Source: Hydractinia symbiolongicarpus | Taxonomy: Eukaryota > Cnidaria > Hydrozoa > Anthoathecata > Hydractiniidae | Direction of reading: 5' to 3' | Length of the DNA: 64,000 nt | Assembly (NCBI RefSeq): GCF_029227915.1 | Contig: NC_079882.1 | Location: 19,845,001-19,909,000 of the forward strand | Shown: in pieces, positions 37,701 to 49,145 of the stretch | Numbering within the stretch: the stretch's first letter is position 1 | How the letters are laid out: every line of letters starts with the position of its first letter | Made by a program: the position numbers and the translations under genes | The notes under the pieces: generated by a model | Told to the model about the DNA's origin: nothing | The model's database searches: none | What the model saw: the letters and a program-made list of their open reading frames with translations, nothing else

Positions 37701-39012
37701 TCAACACATAACATGCATGGACTATACAAAATGACCATTTACCTCTTTTGCACAAAAACAAATATACTTTGTAGGACATTCTTGTTGAGTATATTCATGA
37801 CGACATTTTGGACTAAAATATAGGATGCGAACAACATATATAAATAATAAACAAATAACAAATAAAAAACAAACAATGTTGACACACAGCATGTCAAGCA
37901 AAATGTTAATGCAAATACTGACAAAATTTAAAATTTGAACAAAAATAAATATAAATGAAATAAATGTACACCAACCAGTGCCATGTAAAGTTCTGCTTGC
38001 TTATATCTTCATTACAACTCAGTGCTTGCCTGCCTACACCTTCTTTCGCCCACTTTTGTATGCATTGCAAGTGAAAGATGCAACAACATTGTGAACAACT
38101 CCATATCTGAGTAATTAATAAACTATGTATTTTCACACATTTCACAAACCTTATTAAATCTGTCTTTCTTACCAAAAAATGGTACAGTTGTAATTCAAAA
38201 AGAAATGTGTCGCTGAATATTATTTAACACATTATTTGACACATTCAACTATGTTGTGGTCCTTCTAATTCTTATCTGAATTTAGCAATTGCTGAAGCAA
38301 ACGCCGTGTGTTAACAAAACTGGATAGTAAATTATCTCTTGAGCAAAATTGAAATACAACGGTTGTGTGAGTTGTGTCAAAGTCTGTTGTTCATGCTAGT
38401 AATTACTGTATTCTGTTTACTAAACTTACGGCATCTAATCGTTTGACATTTTCAATACAAACAAGACAGGTCACTGCACCGGATTGCAAAACATCAATTA
38501 AGAACTGGTTTTCTTCACATTCTTGATCTGTAAGGTAATGATATAAGGCAAATTACACTATACATAGAAGAAACAAACATCGTATACAACTCAATGATTT
38601 TAACAAATATCTAATTACTAAGCTGCATTGACAAAAACAAATTTTTCTCCAAATGATAAATACATAAGTGTAGCATATGTTTTTTATATAAACAAAATAA
38701 TAATGGCTCAAACATACCTTGAAGTAGATTTTGATATTCTTTCACTGTTTTGTTTATAATTTCATCTTCGTGCATATCTTCTTCGGATGAGTCATCATTT
38801 TCTGCCATGTCCATGTATTTCTCAGCCATTCGGACCATTTTTATCCTCATGTTCTCGTGTTCATTTGATACCTCACTACCTTTAATAGGTAAGTCTATTT
38901 TTGTTGATGACTCTGATGAAGCAGGGGTTTTGACTGACCATGGAGAATCATTCTGATTGATACGTCCTCTACCCTGACCACGTCCTCTTCCTCTTCCAAA
39001 AGCAGGATTCAT
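28758..39012 (-). CDS. NFXL1: NFXL1-like NF-X1-type zinc-finger protein, 22 coding exons
   Basis: A membrane-anchored relative of NFX1; its molecular role is poorly known. Exons in minus order: 39012-38718, 38527-38430, 38106-37976, 37812-37743, 37618-37510, 37165-37004, 36608-36508, 36311-36197, 34820-34696, 34477-34355, 34025-33935, 33338-33218, 33126-33093, 32501-32379, 32177-32086, 31873-31852, 31388-31257, 30644-30554, 30268-30193, 29868-29688, 29458-29318, 28934-28758. Phases agree, giving 869 aa (human about 911). The N-terminus has an RG-rich stretch. A RING/PHD-like finger starts at TCLVC (119-122) and ends at WHCPKC (175-178). Many NF-X1 fingers (CGHxC, CHxGxCxxC) run from about 190 to 760. 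A charged K/E-rich coiled coil (about 765-830) and a single hydrophobic C-terminal segment (about 847-865) follow, as in NFXL1 and unlike NFX1. Exon 16 is only 22 nt. The start is the first ATG after a 3' splice-like TTTTTAG. Confidence 0.94.
31852..31873 (-). CDS. NFXL1: 22-nt microexon (exon 16) of the NFXL1-like gene
   Basis: It lies between a TATCATAG acceptor and a GTACGT donor. It takes the phase-2 end of exon 15 to phase 0. It encodes the CLGEHV block, which aligns with the conserved CLGxHE segment after CxxPIP in NFXL1 proteins. An alternative acceptor 9 nt later would break the frame. Confidence 0.8.
34821..36196. other. NFXL1 intron 8
   Basis: The longest intron of the gene (1.38 kb). 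It contains the tandem repeat at 35590-35822. Otherwise nothing was recognised. Confidence 0.5.
35590..35822. repeat. Tandem repeat, unit about 100 bp, two and a half copies
   Basis: Blocks GTGTCATACCATT, AAGTGCATTATGAT, TGCCGTGG and CTCACAA-GGAGTG-AGCCAAGAT recur in the same order at about 35607, 35700 and 35800, with indels between copies. Confidence 0.8.
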
Positions 39013-40042
39013 TTTAAATCTAAAAACACAATAAAAATGAGAACAAAAAAATGACAAAGGACAAAGTTTTAACAAGGTTCATCAGTCATAATCTTATTGC
39101 ACCTTGCAGTTTTTAAAACAATAGGGAAATGTTCAAAAAATTAAAAAATCAAAAATATATAGCACTACTTCTTGGGTGGTCCTGATGTACAGTACCACTT
39201 GAATATACCTTTACACATTCACAAACTTTCCGACCTTGCATAATGTCTATATCAATATCCTTTGCATATCTTTTGTTAACACATGAACTAAATTTTTTCC
39301 TATTGTTTTCATCACATGCCAATTGTACAGTAGATATAAAGCCTTTTGTTTCTACATGTAACATGCAAGGTGCTAACAATCACGAAAGCTATAAGGGGGT
39401 GATCCAGCAAGTTATTTTTGGCGTTGATAACCCCTAAGGGAGCGCCACAGACGAATTTTTTTCGAGACTTTGCTGGGGGTCTTAAGATTAGCAAAAAAGC
39501 CCTACCTGGAAATTAGAAACACAAAATGTCTCTATAAATTGACCTTAAAATTTATATATTTTCAAATGAACGGACCATCATCAACAATAGTGGTTAAGAC
39601 TGCTATAACAAAATACAACAATTTTTTTGTAGGGTTGTTTTTTGTCATTTCAGAACAAAATCGGTGATTTTTGAGCTTTGAAGTGTTGTGTTCTTGTTGT
39701 TCCAGGAAGTCCTGGAAAGAATACAGCTATTTTTAAGCTTCTACAGGACATTTTTTACTTATTTTAAAGGAAATAAAGAGATTTTTAAGCTACTATAGTA
39801 TGTTTTCTCATCATTTCAGAACAAAATATGACGATTATAAAAATCTATGGGTGGTTGTCCTTGAAGGGACAACAGCAATTTTTAGGCTTCATAGGTTTGT
39901 TTTCCCATAACTCTACAACAAATATGAAAATTTTTGAGCATCTAATGGCTGCTTTTTTGTCATTTCCCCACTCTTCTTATTATAAGAGAAATCCCCTTAC
40001 TTCAAGGTCAAGCTAAATTTTCAACCTTTAACGGATACGTCT
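39013..40042. other. Upstream region of the NFXL1-like gene
   Basis: Presumed 5' UTR and promoter side. A splice acceptor-like TTTTTAG lies about 8 nt before the ATG. A degenerate tandem array occupies 39620-39980. No other gene was recognised. Confidence 0.45.
39620..39980. repeat. Degenerate tandem repeat, unit about 60-70 bp
   Basis: Recurring blocks are TTTTTGAGCTTCTA-like, TGTTTTCTCATCATTTC and AGAACAAAAT. Five or so imperfect units end about 65 bp before the Kolobok-like element. Confidence 0.6.
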
Positions 40043-40376
40043 TTAAAGGGATACTACACGCAAAAGTTATTTTTTATATATTGCTACTACTACCATAAAA
40101 AAACGAATTCAACTAGTTTTACTGTTTCATATGACTTCCAAGTGCCAAAAATATAAAATCCGAACCTTATCACCCCAAAATACGGCTAGAAATCCTGACC
40201 TCCAATTCCGTAAAAAAAAAATGGGACGAACGTGATGTGTGACGTTGCAAAGTGCGAAAAGCGCAATTCTATGCAATGGCTGCTTTATTAAAGCAACAAA
40301 TTTTCAAATTGTTTATAGTTTTGATAAAATATATCTTATATAGCTACTAACAATTCCTTCTTATTTTGTGCTAAAT

Positions 40377-40938
40377 ATGCCAAGTTGCTCAGCTTTTGGT
40401 TGTGCAAGTCGCTCCCTATTTAACAAAGAGCTTAGTTTTCATAAGATACCTTCAGAAAAATTGAACAACAGACTTCGTAAAAAATGGTTGCAGGCACTTA
40501 AAAGAGAAGGGTCTTTACTAAAAGGTTCTGGTTTTAACATCTGCTCAAAACACTTCACTGACAATTGTTTCCAAAGGGATATGATGGTAAGACAAAGTTC
40601 ATCTGGATTTCTTGAATGCAAAAAATAAAGTTTTCTGGTCATCGTCTTGGTCATCAAATCCACACCATTGTATAATTTTTAGGTTCACTTTTACTTTACT
40701 AATATAATTTCACTTGTTTATTCCCCTTTTCCATTTTTAAATCTATAAATTTAATATTTTAAAGTTTAATTTTCGTCCTGCATGCTACTTATGATTATCT
40801 TTTCTCACAACTCATAGGGGATAATGCTAGAGTGACCTAATGGGTGAACTGATGTCATCAACATCTCAAAAATCAAACAAAAGTAAAGAACGTTCTGGAA
40901 ATAGTCTCCTTGTTCCTGGTGCTGTCCCGACAATTTTT
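40377..40938 (+). CDS. THAP-domain N-terminus of a transposase, split over two exons
   Basis: Exon 1 (40377-40586, 70 aa) starts MPSCSAFGC and continues to a WLQAL block and CSKHF, the C2CH zinc-binding pattern of THAP domains. It ends at a strong GTAAGA donor. Exon 2 (40831-40938, 36 aa) keeps phase 0 and ends in PGAVPTIF, the conserved AVPTIF box that closes a THAP fold, at a possible GTATTT donor. Without splicing the first exon runs into a stop at 40626. The rest of the protein was not found, because another element interrupts the gene just downstream. It is annotated as partial transposase coding sequence, not a host gene. Confidence 0.72.
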
Positions 40939-40984
40939 GTATTTACTTCGGAGACTAAATAATTGTCCCGTTTCTCATTTAATA

Positions 40985-42232
40985 CAGGCCTTGTCAGGAA
41001 GAAAAATGCTGGCGTGCGAGCTTCGCACGTCATGATACTTCTTAATAATTTTGAGGCGTGCGTTGTTCGCATGGCATAATTTTTAATGGCTTGCGATGGT
41101 GTGTACTCATTTTTGTTCCATTTTTTTTTCAAATAATCATAGAACTCGCATACAGCAACACTAATTTTGCCATGTTTTGAAAAGCAGGTAATTTGTTGCA
41201 ACGAAACTAAAATGTGCGATGCGTTCATTATTCATTATTTTTGAAAAAAAAAGTATGACGTAGCAACAGAACGAAGAAAAATTATAAAACATGCAAGTCA
41301 CAGTCATAAAACTCTTTCAGTTAATAACTTTTTTGTAAATATTTTTTTAGAGGTAAATATTTTTTATTTTTATATTTTTCAAAAAAAATATATCATTAAA
41401 CATTAAACTGTTTTTTTATAAAAAAATCCCTCACATTATTATTGTTGCTTCGATCTTAAAACATTCCCCCCTAAACAAAACAATAACAAGCTTTGTGACG
41501 TCCTGTTTCTATGGCGATGTTTTAAAACTATACAGATTGTTGTCTGAGTTGTAAAGCAATTTTTGTTGAAAAAAATTCAGAAAGCAAAGTCTGCATGTGG
41601 CAATTGATCACCATAACTATAATTAGATATCATGCTGACTCTGTGCTTGCGAAAGAACATGCTGGAAGTGATTTCTGCGAAAGAACATGCTGGAAGTGAT
41701 TTCTGCGAAAGAACATGCTGGAAGTGATTTCATATAACGAAAGTAGCGAAAGCATTTAAAAAAGTAAAAGACGGAAAAGTTGAACTTTAAAATTTATTTA
41801 TTAATTTCAAAAGAGCAACTAAATTAAAAAAAAATTAAATGGTGAATTAAAATTAATGTCTTTGTTTTTCTTTAATATAACTCGCGAGTAACATGATGTA
41901 TTTTTTCAAAGATTTACTTGCGAGTAGTTTAATTATTGATTACTCTTATTTATTTTACTCGCACTCACAATGTACTCTCACTCTGAATTATTTTACTCAC
42001 ATTTATTTGTACTCGTACTCTCAATGATGTGTAGCTTTACTCGCGATCGGCACTTTATATTATTCCTGTGCGCCTTCATTGAACAGAACATTATTTATTT
42101 TGGTGTGTGATTAGCGCACGGCTAAGGTATTTAGTGTTTTTTTGGCGTGCGAAGATTGCACAGGAACATTCAAACATGGTGTGCGTGGGTGTGTGAGCGT
42201 GTGCGATCGCACACCATTCCTGACGAGGCCTG
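40985..42232. mobile_element. Transposon nested in the Kolobok-like element
   Basis: Terminal inverted repeats CAGGCCTTGTCAGGAA and CAGGCCTCGTCAGGAA (right end read in complement) flanked by TAATA on both sides (40980-40984 and 42233-42237). CAGG termini with 5-bp duplications resemble the hAT5 type, but no transposase is present. Motifs such as GTGCGATCGCACACC near the right end recur loosely at 42790 and 46850, suggesting a family. Confidence 0.72.
41645..41735. repeat. Three tandem 30-bp repeats
   Basis: GCGAAAGAACATGCTGGAAG plus TGATTTC repeats three times in a row, almost perfectly, inside the nested transposon. Confidence 0.92.
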
Positions 42233-44365
42233 TAATATGCAAACTTTCCAAGGTGAGGTCCATCACACACAAAGAATTAAAAAAAGGATAGGCTACTGTT
42301 CTTCTTCGTCGATACAATTTCATTTTTTTTAACCTTTTACAAAATTATAACTTGTTACCAACGGAGAGAGACAATGCATCAAAAGGGTTTGAAAACGTCA
42401 AAGTTTTTTTATGAAGACTGTTTGTTCATTTAAGGAAATCGTTGGTTGGCATTGTTTTTTGACGAATAAGAAAGATTTATTTTTGGTATATACTAAGCTA
42501 TTTTGGTTCATGTTCATTAAAAAATAGTCACAACAAATCGTAATGTCTCCTCTTTTTTCAAGGTGTTTTCTTGGAGGCCTTTTGCTGCGATTTGCTATGA
42601 CTCGCACTTTGAAACGTCATTTTTTTTTTACAATTTCCAGTCTTCTTGTTTTTAGGCCGCTCGTTGAGAAAAGGCATATTGCTGGCAAAGAAATTGCTCT
42701 TATTGAGGTAAAAAAAGACATAATAATTTGCACTCTTATTTTTTGAAATATATTACCCATTTTTCAGGCCATTCCTTGAGACGAGTGCGATCACACACAC
42801 ACTCTTCCGCACACTTGTAAAAAAAATTACGAGTGCTTTTTATCGCACTCGTGAATTTTTTCTTTTTCTAAAATATTATATAGTGGAGAGGAGATAGTTG
42901 CAATGGAGAGGAGATAGTTGCATGTGTCTTAATAAACGCATTTCATATTTATTTTTGATATTCTCAGTGGCCACCTGTTGCTTGAAGGAAGAGAAAATAA
43001 AAAAAGAAAATTATCATCTATACTATTTATTCTATTTATATTCTATTTATTTTAACATTTATCAATATTTTCAACAGGAATTAATAGTTTAGTCCTGGGC
43101 ACAAGGTTGTAAAATACATGTCAGTTAACCCTAAAAATGATACCTGCTATACTGCTCTATTACCAGAAGCTAATCATTTCAAGGTACTCAATGTGATTGC
43201 AAAGATATAAATAGATTAGAATTACATTCAACACAAATGAAAAATGATCTCCAGCATTGTGTTTCAGAGAGAGCTCATGACATAAGCAAGCAATTGAAAG
43301 TTAAAGCAACTTCACAACATTTTTTTGAATAGCAGAAAAAAGGATGTTGTGCAATAATTGAAATGTATTTTTATATTTTCACCACCAGGTGGCTGAAGAT
43401 TAAAATACCTTCTGGTGGCCCACAAACATAATTGTTCGTACACAAGGAGAGCATGACGCGAATATTCATCTTTATGCCCTTCAAAAATAAATACTAAAAA
43501 AAATTGTTTTACTCATACACAATGAGAGTGCACAACTCAAAATTTTCCTTTTATATTTCTTTTAATCATATTTTTCTTGCAAGACGTATTCAAGCATCAT
43601 ACAGCTAAATAACATAATAACTGGTAAACAAAAAATAGTTAAGTGTGAATCACACTTGTAAGTTTTGCTTACGAGTGCAACCATAGCACTTGTAATTTTT
43701 TTAGCGGGTGCTTTTTGTAGCTCTGGCTTAGTTTTATTTAAGAAATGGCCTAATTTTTGACAATATATCAAAAAATAATTTTGCGTGTAGTTCCCCTTTA
43801 AACTCATAGTCAAAGACATAAGAAAGCACTTTCTTGTTGTTGTTGTTAAAATATATATTATGGAGCTTATCAAAAGGTAATGTTAAATAGTTAAGGATAC
43901 TGTAAGGAAAAGTGAGCATGATTTTTTAAATCATGATATCTTCACATAAATTTACTATATTTAAATGTGTGTATTTGGAAAGATCCAAACATTTTCTATA
44001 GGTTGATATAAGTTTCTTGTAATAAAATAAAAAGTACAAGGATTTATAAGGTGGAGAAAATTTGACCCCCTCCATTATGTTTCAAGTTTCTTTTACAAAA
44101 CCTCTGAATTTTTTCCCCATCTTTTTCAATTATCTTATTCAGGAAGGATGTATTTAAAATGTTTTTTTGATTTTTTCCTAATTCTAAGTTGTTTTGTTTA
44201 AATTTGCCTTTTTTCGACATTCAACTTTTTGTAACTCATATTTTTCATAACTTATACCACAACTTTCGTCACAGTTATCAAAGCAGAAAAAATTAAAAAA
44301 CTATTCAAAATATATTATTCAGCTTGATTTTAAACCAACTCTCCTGCACATAAGTTATCGGTTAC

Positions 44366-45164
44366 AGGGTTCGAATTAACAATTCGTGATCCGGGAATCA
44401 TGTACCATTTTCATGATTTCACGAACATTTTTTTTCAAATTATAATAAAATCATGAACCACGATATCCTTATGTACTTTAACACTGACATCAGACATAAT
44501 TTTTCCGCTGGAAAGTTAGTCTCGCTGTATTTTATTTGGAAGTTCTTTCCTAAAAACGATTGTTGAATTAAAGTGTTGCGCGCTCGCTACGTAACCCTAC
44601 CATGTTTGATTACAAGGGCAGACATTTTGCAGACAACCAAATTTTCGTTGGTTTGTTTGTTTGTTTAGAAGAAGGGAGTTAGCTTGATATTTATGACTCC
44701 GTCGTAACGCAATTGAGTTCTTCCGCGTTCTGGCTATCATATAGCTTGCGTTGTTGCGCACTTTCCCGCAGTTGAGTTAAATGTAACACAAATCAGTTTA
44801 GACTCGTCTGGCTCATTGGAGTGTCACGTCCTTGTGGCATAGTTCCAAATGGGGCTGCTGATTCAATCGTAAATCAAACGAAATGCAGGGCTTAAAGTGT
44901 TAGCATGTAATCTCAATGCGCCCCCTTCAACTTGCCATTGAACATAGAAAAGGAACGAACAAAGAATATACCACTGTAAAAATAGTGTTTTTCAATAAAT
45001 CCAACACCAACATAAATTGGCTGCAAGTGCATTTTCCACCAATCTAGACACCTATATTTCAAAAAAAATTTCTTTGGCGCCCACCATGGCGCCAACAGAG
45101 TAACTATTTTATGCACATCTAGAAATGATCACGAATCACTTTATAAGCGTTAATTCGAACCCTG
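44366..45164. mobile_element. hAT-like non-autonomous element
   Basis: Terminal inverted repeats CAGGGTTCGAATTAA at both ends (right end in complement), with a further shared TTCGTGATC inside. Both sides are flanked by GGTTA (44361-44365 and 45166-45170, with one G of uncertainty at the right). CAGGG termini suit hAT; the 5-bp duplication suits the hAT5 subgroup. It is 0.8 kb with no transposase. Confidence 0.72.
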
Positions 45165-45339
45165 GGTTATGCAAAAGAAAGTTCAAATGTAAGCACTACT
45201 TTACAAAAAAATGAACATATAAGATGCCATTGAATTCGATCTTCTAAAACAAAATTAAAAACTATTTAAAAAAGAATTGAGGCTTTATATTGGAAAAGTT
45301 AAGAACATTTAAAGGCTTCCTTATAGTTCAGTGTTCTTA

Positions 45340-45620
45340 TAAAAATATATGTGCATTACCTGTGGACTGCCAAAATGATTTCTCATGCACTTTGGTTCAT
45401 GCTCGACATACCAATCAAAGCATTCAAATGTTGTCACATTTCCTTTCTGCTTTTTCTTGTTCATTATGCTACAGGCTGCACTTTCTGACCTTCAAAATGA
45501 CATCCAATACTTGTGCAAATGCTTCAGCAATAGCTGAAACAACTCCTTTATTTACAGTCTATTGGACTATTCACACTGGTGTTGATATTATTGTTATTTA
45601 CACTTGTTTTACATTTCAGA
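45340..45620 (-). pseudogene. Possible degraded transposase fragment
   Basis: The minus strand reads a short segment with FDWYVEHEPKC, then N, and HFGS before a GT-like donor at about 45360. The spacing W-x(4)-H-x(3)-C-x(3)-H-x-GS is reminiscent of transposases that I know from cnidarian genomes (Kolobok- or Mutator-like). Upstream the frame is broken. It is recognised only by pattern; it could be chance. Confidence 0.3.
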
Positions 45621-45629
45621 CACTATAGC

Positions 45630-46776
45630 TATATATTGTTGGCTGGCTTTTACGTTTATTCACATAAAATACTTTGATTACTGATACCTTGTGTTCTCAT
45701 TCTGAATTTTTTGCTTGTGTTTCTATCACGCATAACAGCTGGCTTCATTGGTACAATACATAGTCAGTATGATACTATATACTGAATATGTGTTATAAAG
45801 AGATCACACTTTAATCCCAAAATTATTGATAAGTAAACATTGTTTTTTTTATACCCATATAGTTAGCTAGCCGGGAGAATGGCAAGTTTAAACACAGTTT
45901 TTAAATTTTTGATTTTTTTATCTGCCAACCTATAACTAAAACCCTAGTTTTGTGTTCAAATAGAAATCTTGGCTTGGATATTTTGGTGGCCAACCATAAC
46001 CAGGAATAAAAGTGTATGAACATTTAACTTAAACTATCAATAGCAATTAAAATTATTGTTGTTAAGGTGGAGCGTAAGATACATACTTTCATTTCCTTGT
46101 TTTTTCTCATTACGTCGTTAGTAGCACAAGAAACGGCAAGATGATAAGAGGTGATGTGTACTTTCGGTTACGGTGGGTGCTGCGACATCACTTTCGATAA
46201 TATAGATTAAACAAATTAGACATTATGGGCTTGTTCCTACCGAAACATTCTTGGATTTGCTTCAATATATTAAAATAATACTTTAAGCTATTACTCAAAA
46301 AACGTCGACCCACCCAATGCCGGCCCGAGAATCAAAGTTCGCGTTTACGGTATTTGGGTGAATAATGCAATATGGCGGCGTTTTAGTTGGTAATTGAGGA
46401 GTTTTTGTTTTTTAAAACTAACCAGCAAGCTAGCTACTTGTGTTTTTCACCTGGTACATTAACCTTGATTATCAATAAGATTTGGTGCAAAAAATTCAAC
46501 TTGGATTCTTTTTTTTACTTTTTTAAGCATATTTTTTTATCATAAAAGCCTTCTCTTCTTCAGCCTAGCTAGCTAGCTAGCTATATAGCTATACACCACA
46601 CACACAGGTCTCATCTATCAGTAAATGTTAAATGTTAATAAAAACGTATTATTTATGTAAATCTTTATTTTAATTTTTATGTCTGATAGTTCCTTAAGTA
46701 GTATATCTTAAGGATTTTCATATAACAGATTATCCAAATTAAAAAGAAAACAAAGACTAATGAACAGTTTTGGAGT
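45630..46776. other. Intergenic, no gene recognised
   Basis: AT-rich sequence with a short (GCTA)n run near 46567-46590. No coding signal was recognised. Confidence 0.45.
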
Positions 46777-47828
46777 AGTCTTGGTCATGAATATTTGCAC
46801 CCACGTGCGGTGGTACATACGCCTACACTAATACAGGTGTGCGATCAGTATTGCACACCTAGCTTATGATTTTGGCGCGCAATTATTACATTCAGGAGAG
46901 CGGCAGTGCAGAGTTTTTGAAGCATTGTTTTTTACTTTTTATTTGCTGACGTAATTTTGTTGTGAAATTTCAATAAATGGTGTAATTATGGAGGACTTAA
47001 GGTAGTATAGAGAACATTAAAGTCGGCCCTTTTCCTTCATGCTGACATTCTTATGCTCGGCTGACTTAAGAACTTTGCAGAGTTTGTTACAATTCAAGGA
47101 GGCTTCTAGTAAACATTTCAAGCTAAGGTCTTAATCTTATCTAATTTTTCCTATATAATTTTACTAATAGATTAATAAATCTTTTTAAAAGGGGAAAGAG
47201 AAATCAAATATGTTTAGTAATAATAATCGAAAAAAATTGTATATCGTATTAAAAAGAAGTCCAGAAGTTCTCTCTCCCACATGACACAACAGGCAATAAG
47301 TCAATCCTGCTCTCGGTTTTGTGAGAAGAGATGTTCTGTGAAAACTCTAACAATTGAGTCTCATGTACAGTTTTGCTTTGCATTGAACTGTGCCTGTGAC
47401 AAGCATTTTCCAAGCATGTCACTGGCGACTTCCATCAGGAAGGTAGGTCAATAGGACTTGTACTTTATTTCCATTTGTCATCGTCTTCAGGAGATCAATA
47501 CAAGGTTAATGACGAAATGTTTTGCCAGTTGAAAAACAAAAAAATATTGTGGACGCAATGCTGACGCAAAACATTTGAAATGTATCTCACGTCAGCAATT
47601 TTAATGAAGGTGGGTATTTAATAGAAATACATTTTAGAAATACTTTTTATCGCGGATAACAATTATGTATTGGGTAAAATTTGGGTAAGAGATTACTCTA
47701 AAATAGCTCAGTTCTGCTTGGCGTGTATAGGAAGTAGAACAAGGCTTGTGATAGAGACCATGCCTGAATTTCACATGATGTGTGCGGAAGCGTGCATGTG
47801 TGATCACAGGGCATTCATGACCAAGACT
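46777..47828. mobile_element. Inverted-repeat element
   Basis: The ends are AGTCTTGGTCATGAAT and its exact complement. A second inverted block with GTGCGATCA/TGATCACA lies inside. No target duplication is clear and no transposase is present. The terminal and subterminal motifs recall the element nested at 40985-42232, so the two may be related. Confidence 0.62.
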
Positions 47829-49100
47829 GAATGAAGTGTCTCAGCGCTATTTAAGCCACATCAATTTTTTAGTGTTCAACTTCTTCAAGTCCGCAGCCCA
47901 AACTGGCCATCATTTAACCTTCGTAAATAACGCCAGCCTTTGTGGACATACAGTATATACAAAAGTGCTAGGGAGGTCAGTTGTTTTGATACCATAATCT
48001 TTTTTCTACCTATTTAATCAACTTTCTGCCTATACATGGTTCAAGCCGAAAAAGTTAATAATATTCTCCAAATTATAATTCCCTTAGCCAAATTTAGATG
48101 TATTATGAAAATCATTGTTAATAGCTGTAGATCAACTTCTCCACATGACTTCGTTCAAATATAATGATGATACAGGCCTCGCCATGAGAGGCTTGCAAAA
48201 TCTTATTTTAATTATAAATAACATGTTCAAAGAAGCAAAGAAAGTTCAGTGGAAGGAAAAAATTACAATACTGTATGTCTATTTAGCGAGGCTTATATAT
48301 TAGGTGCATTCAACAGCTTGTAAAGTGTTAGAAAATTAAAAAAGCAAATTTTTAAGAAAGAATAATAAACCGGGTGTATCAATATTTAGAAAATTCCCCT
48401 TAACCATAAAAAATATGCAGCTTGAACCTAAATGTATTTTTCTTTAATTTAGTATATTATTTAAAATACACCAGCCACAGTGAGAACTAAGTTCAATTTT
48501 TAAATGTTTTTGACTTAGTAGTGAAAAGTACCTTAATCTCGCGTTTCTTATAAAGGTAGTTTCTATAGACTCCAGTCTGCGAAATTGAATCTTCCCTAAA
48601 TGAAAATAATTACTCTGTTATACTAATAAATTGAGGGGAGATCCAAGGTATATGTTATCACTCAAGAGGCAAATAATAAAAGCATGTAGACATGTAAAGC
48701 GCTGAAGCGCATAAAACAGCAAGGCATGTAGGCATGTAAAGAATTACGCCACGTAAAGCATGTGTGCACCATGTGAACTAGTTGGACCACATACCCTTTA
48801 TAAAATGCCCAGATTGATATTAGGTTTTATGCTGCATATTTTATTTTTTTAAAAATACTCAAGAAGGATTGTTTAAAAACAATTTTGAACCATTTATAAA
48901 ACAAATTCATGATTATTTATTTTCATTTATCTTTTATTCCTGTGAACTAAATAGAACTTTGCAGCCATCTATTTATTCTTGCACCAGGGAAAACTATAAG
49001 TTGTGGTCAACTAACAAAAGTGTGTAAGATTTATATTATGGCAAAATGTAACATGGCAACAATTGAAGGTTTTCTGTTTATTTATTTTTCTTATTTTTTA
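47829..49100. other. Upstream region of epsin
   Basis: No gene recognised. A degenerate GCATGTAGACATGTAAAGC-like motif repeats two or three times around 48683-48760. A 3' splice-site-like TATTTTTTAG at 49092-49101 precedes the ATG by about 45 nt, so a 5' UTR intron or trans-splice site is likely. Confidence 0.45.
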
Positions 49101-49145
49101 GCTATTCAATAGTGTTATGAACTAAAATAAAAGTGTGTAGAAAAA

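Larger units (their letters stand above)
40047..43797 (+). mobile_element. Kolobok-like DNA transposon with THAP domain
   Basis: Flanked by TTAA at 40043-40046 and 43798-43801. The terminal inverted repeats are about 39 bp with a few mismatches: AGGGATACTACACGC on the left and AGGGGAACTACACGC on the right. TTAA duplications together with a THAP DNA-binding domain point to the Kolobok superfamily rather than P elements (8-bp duplications) or piggyBac (no THAP). The 5' part keeps a two-exon THAP domain. The transposase core was not found. A possible coding remnant lies at 43080-43330 (+). A second transposon is inserted at 40985-42232. The copy is probably dead. Confidence 0.8.

Noticed and set aside
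40368-40628. Host THAP-domain gene
   Set aside because: The frame lies between matched TTAA-flanked inverted repeats, so it is better read as transposon coding sequence.
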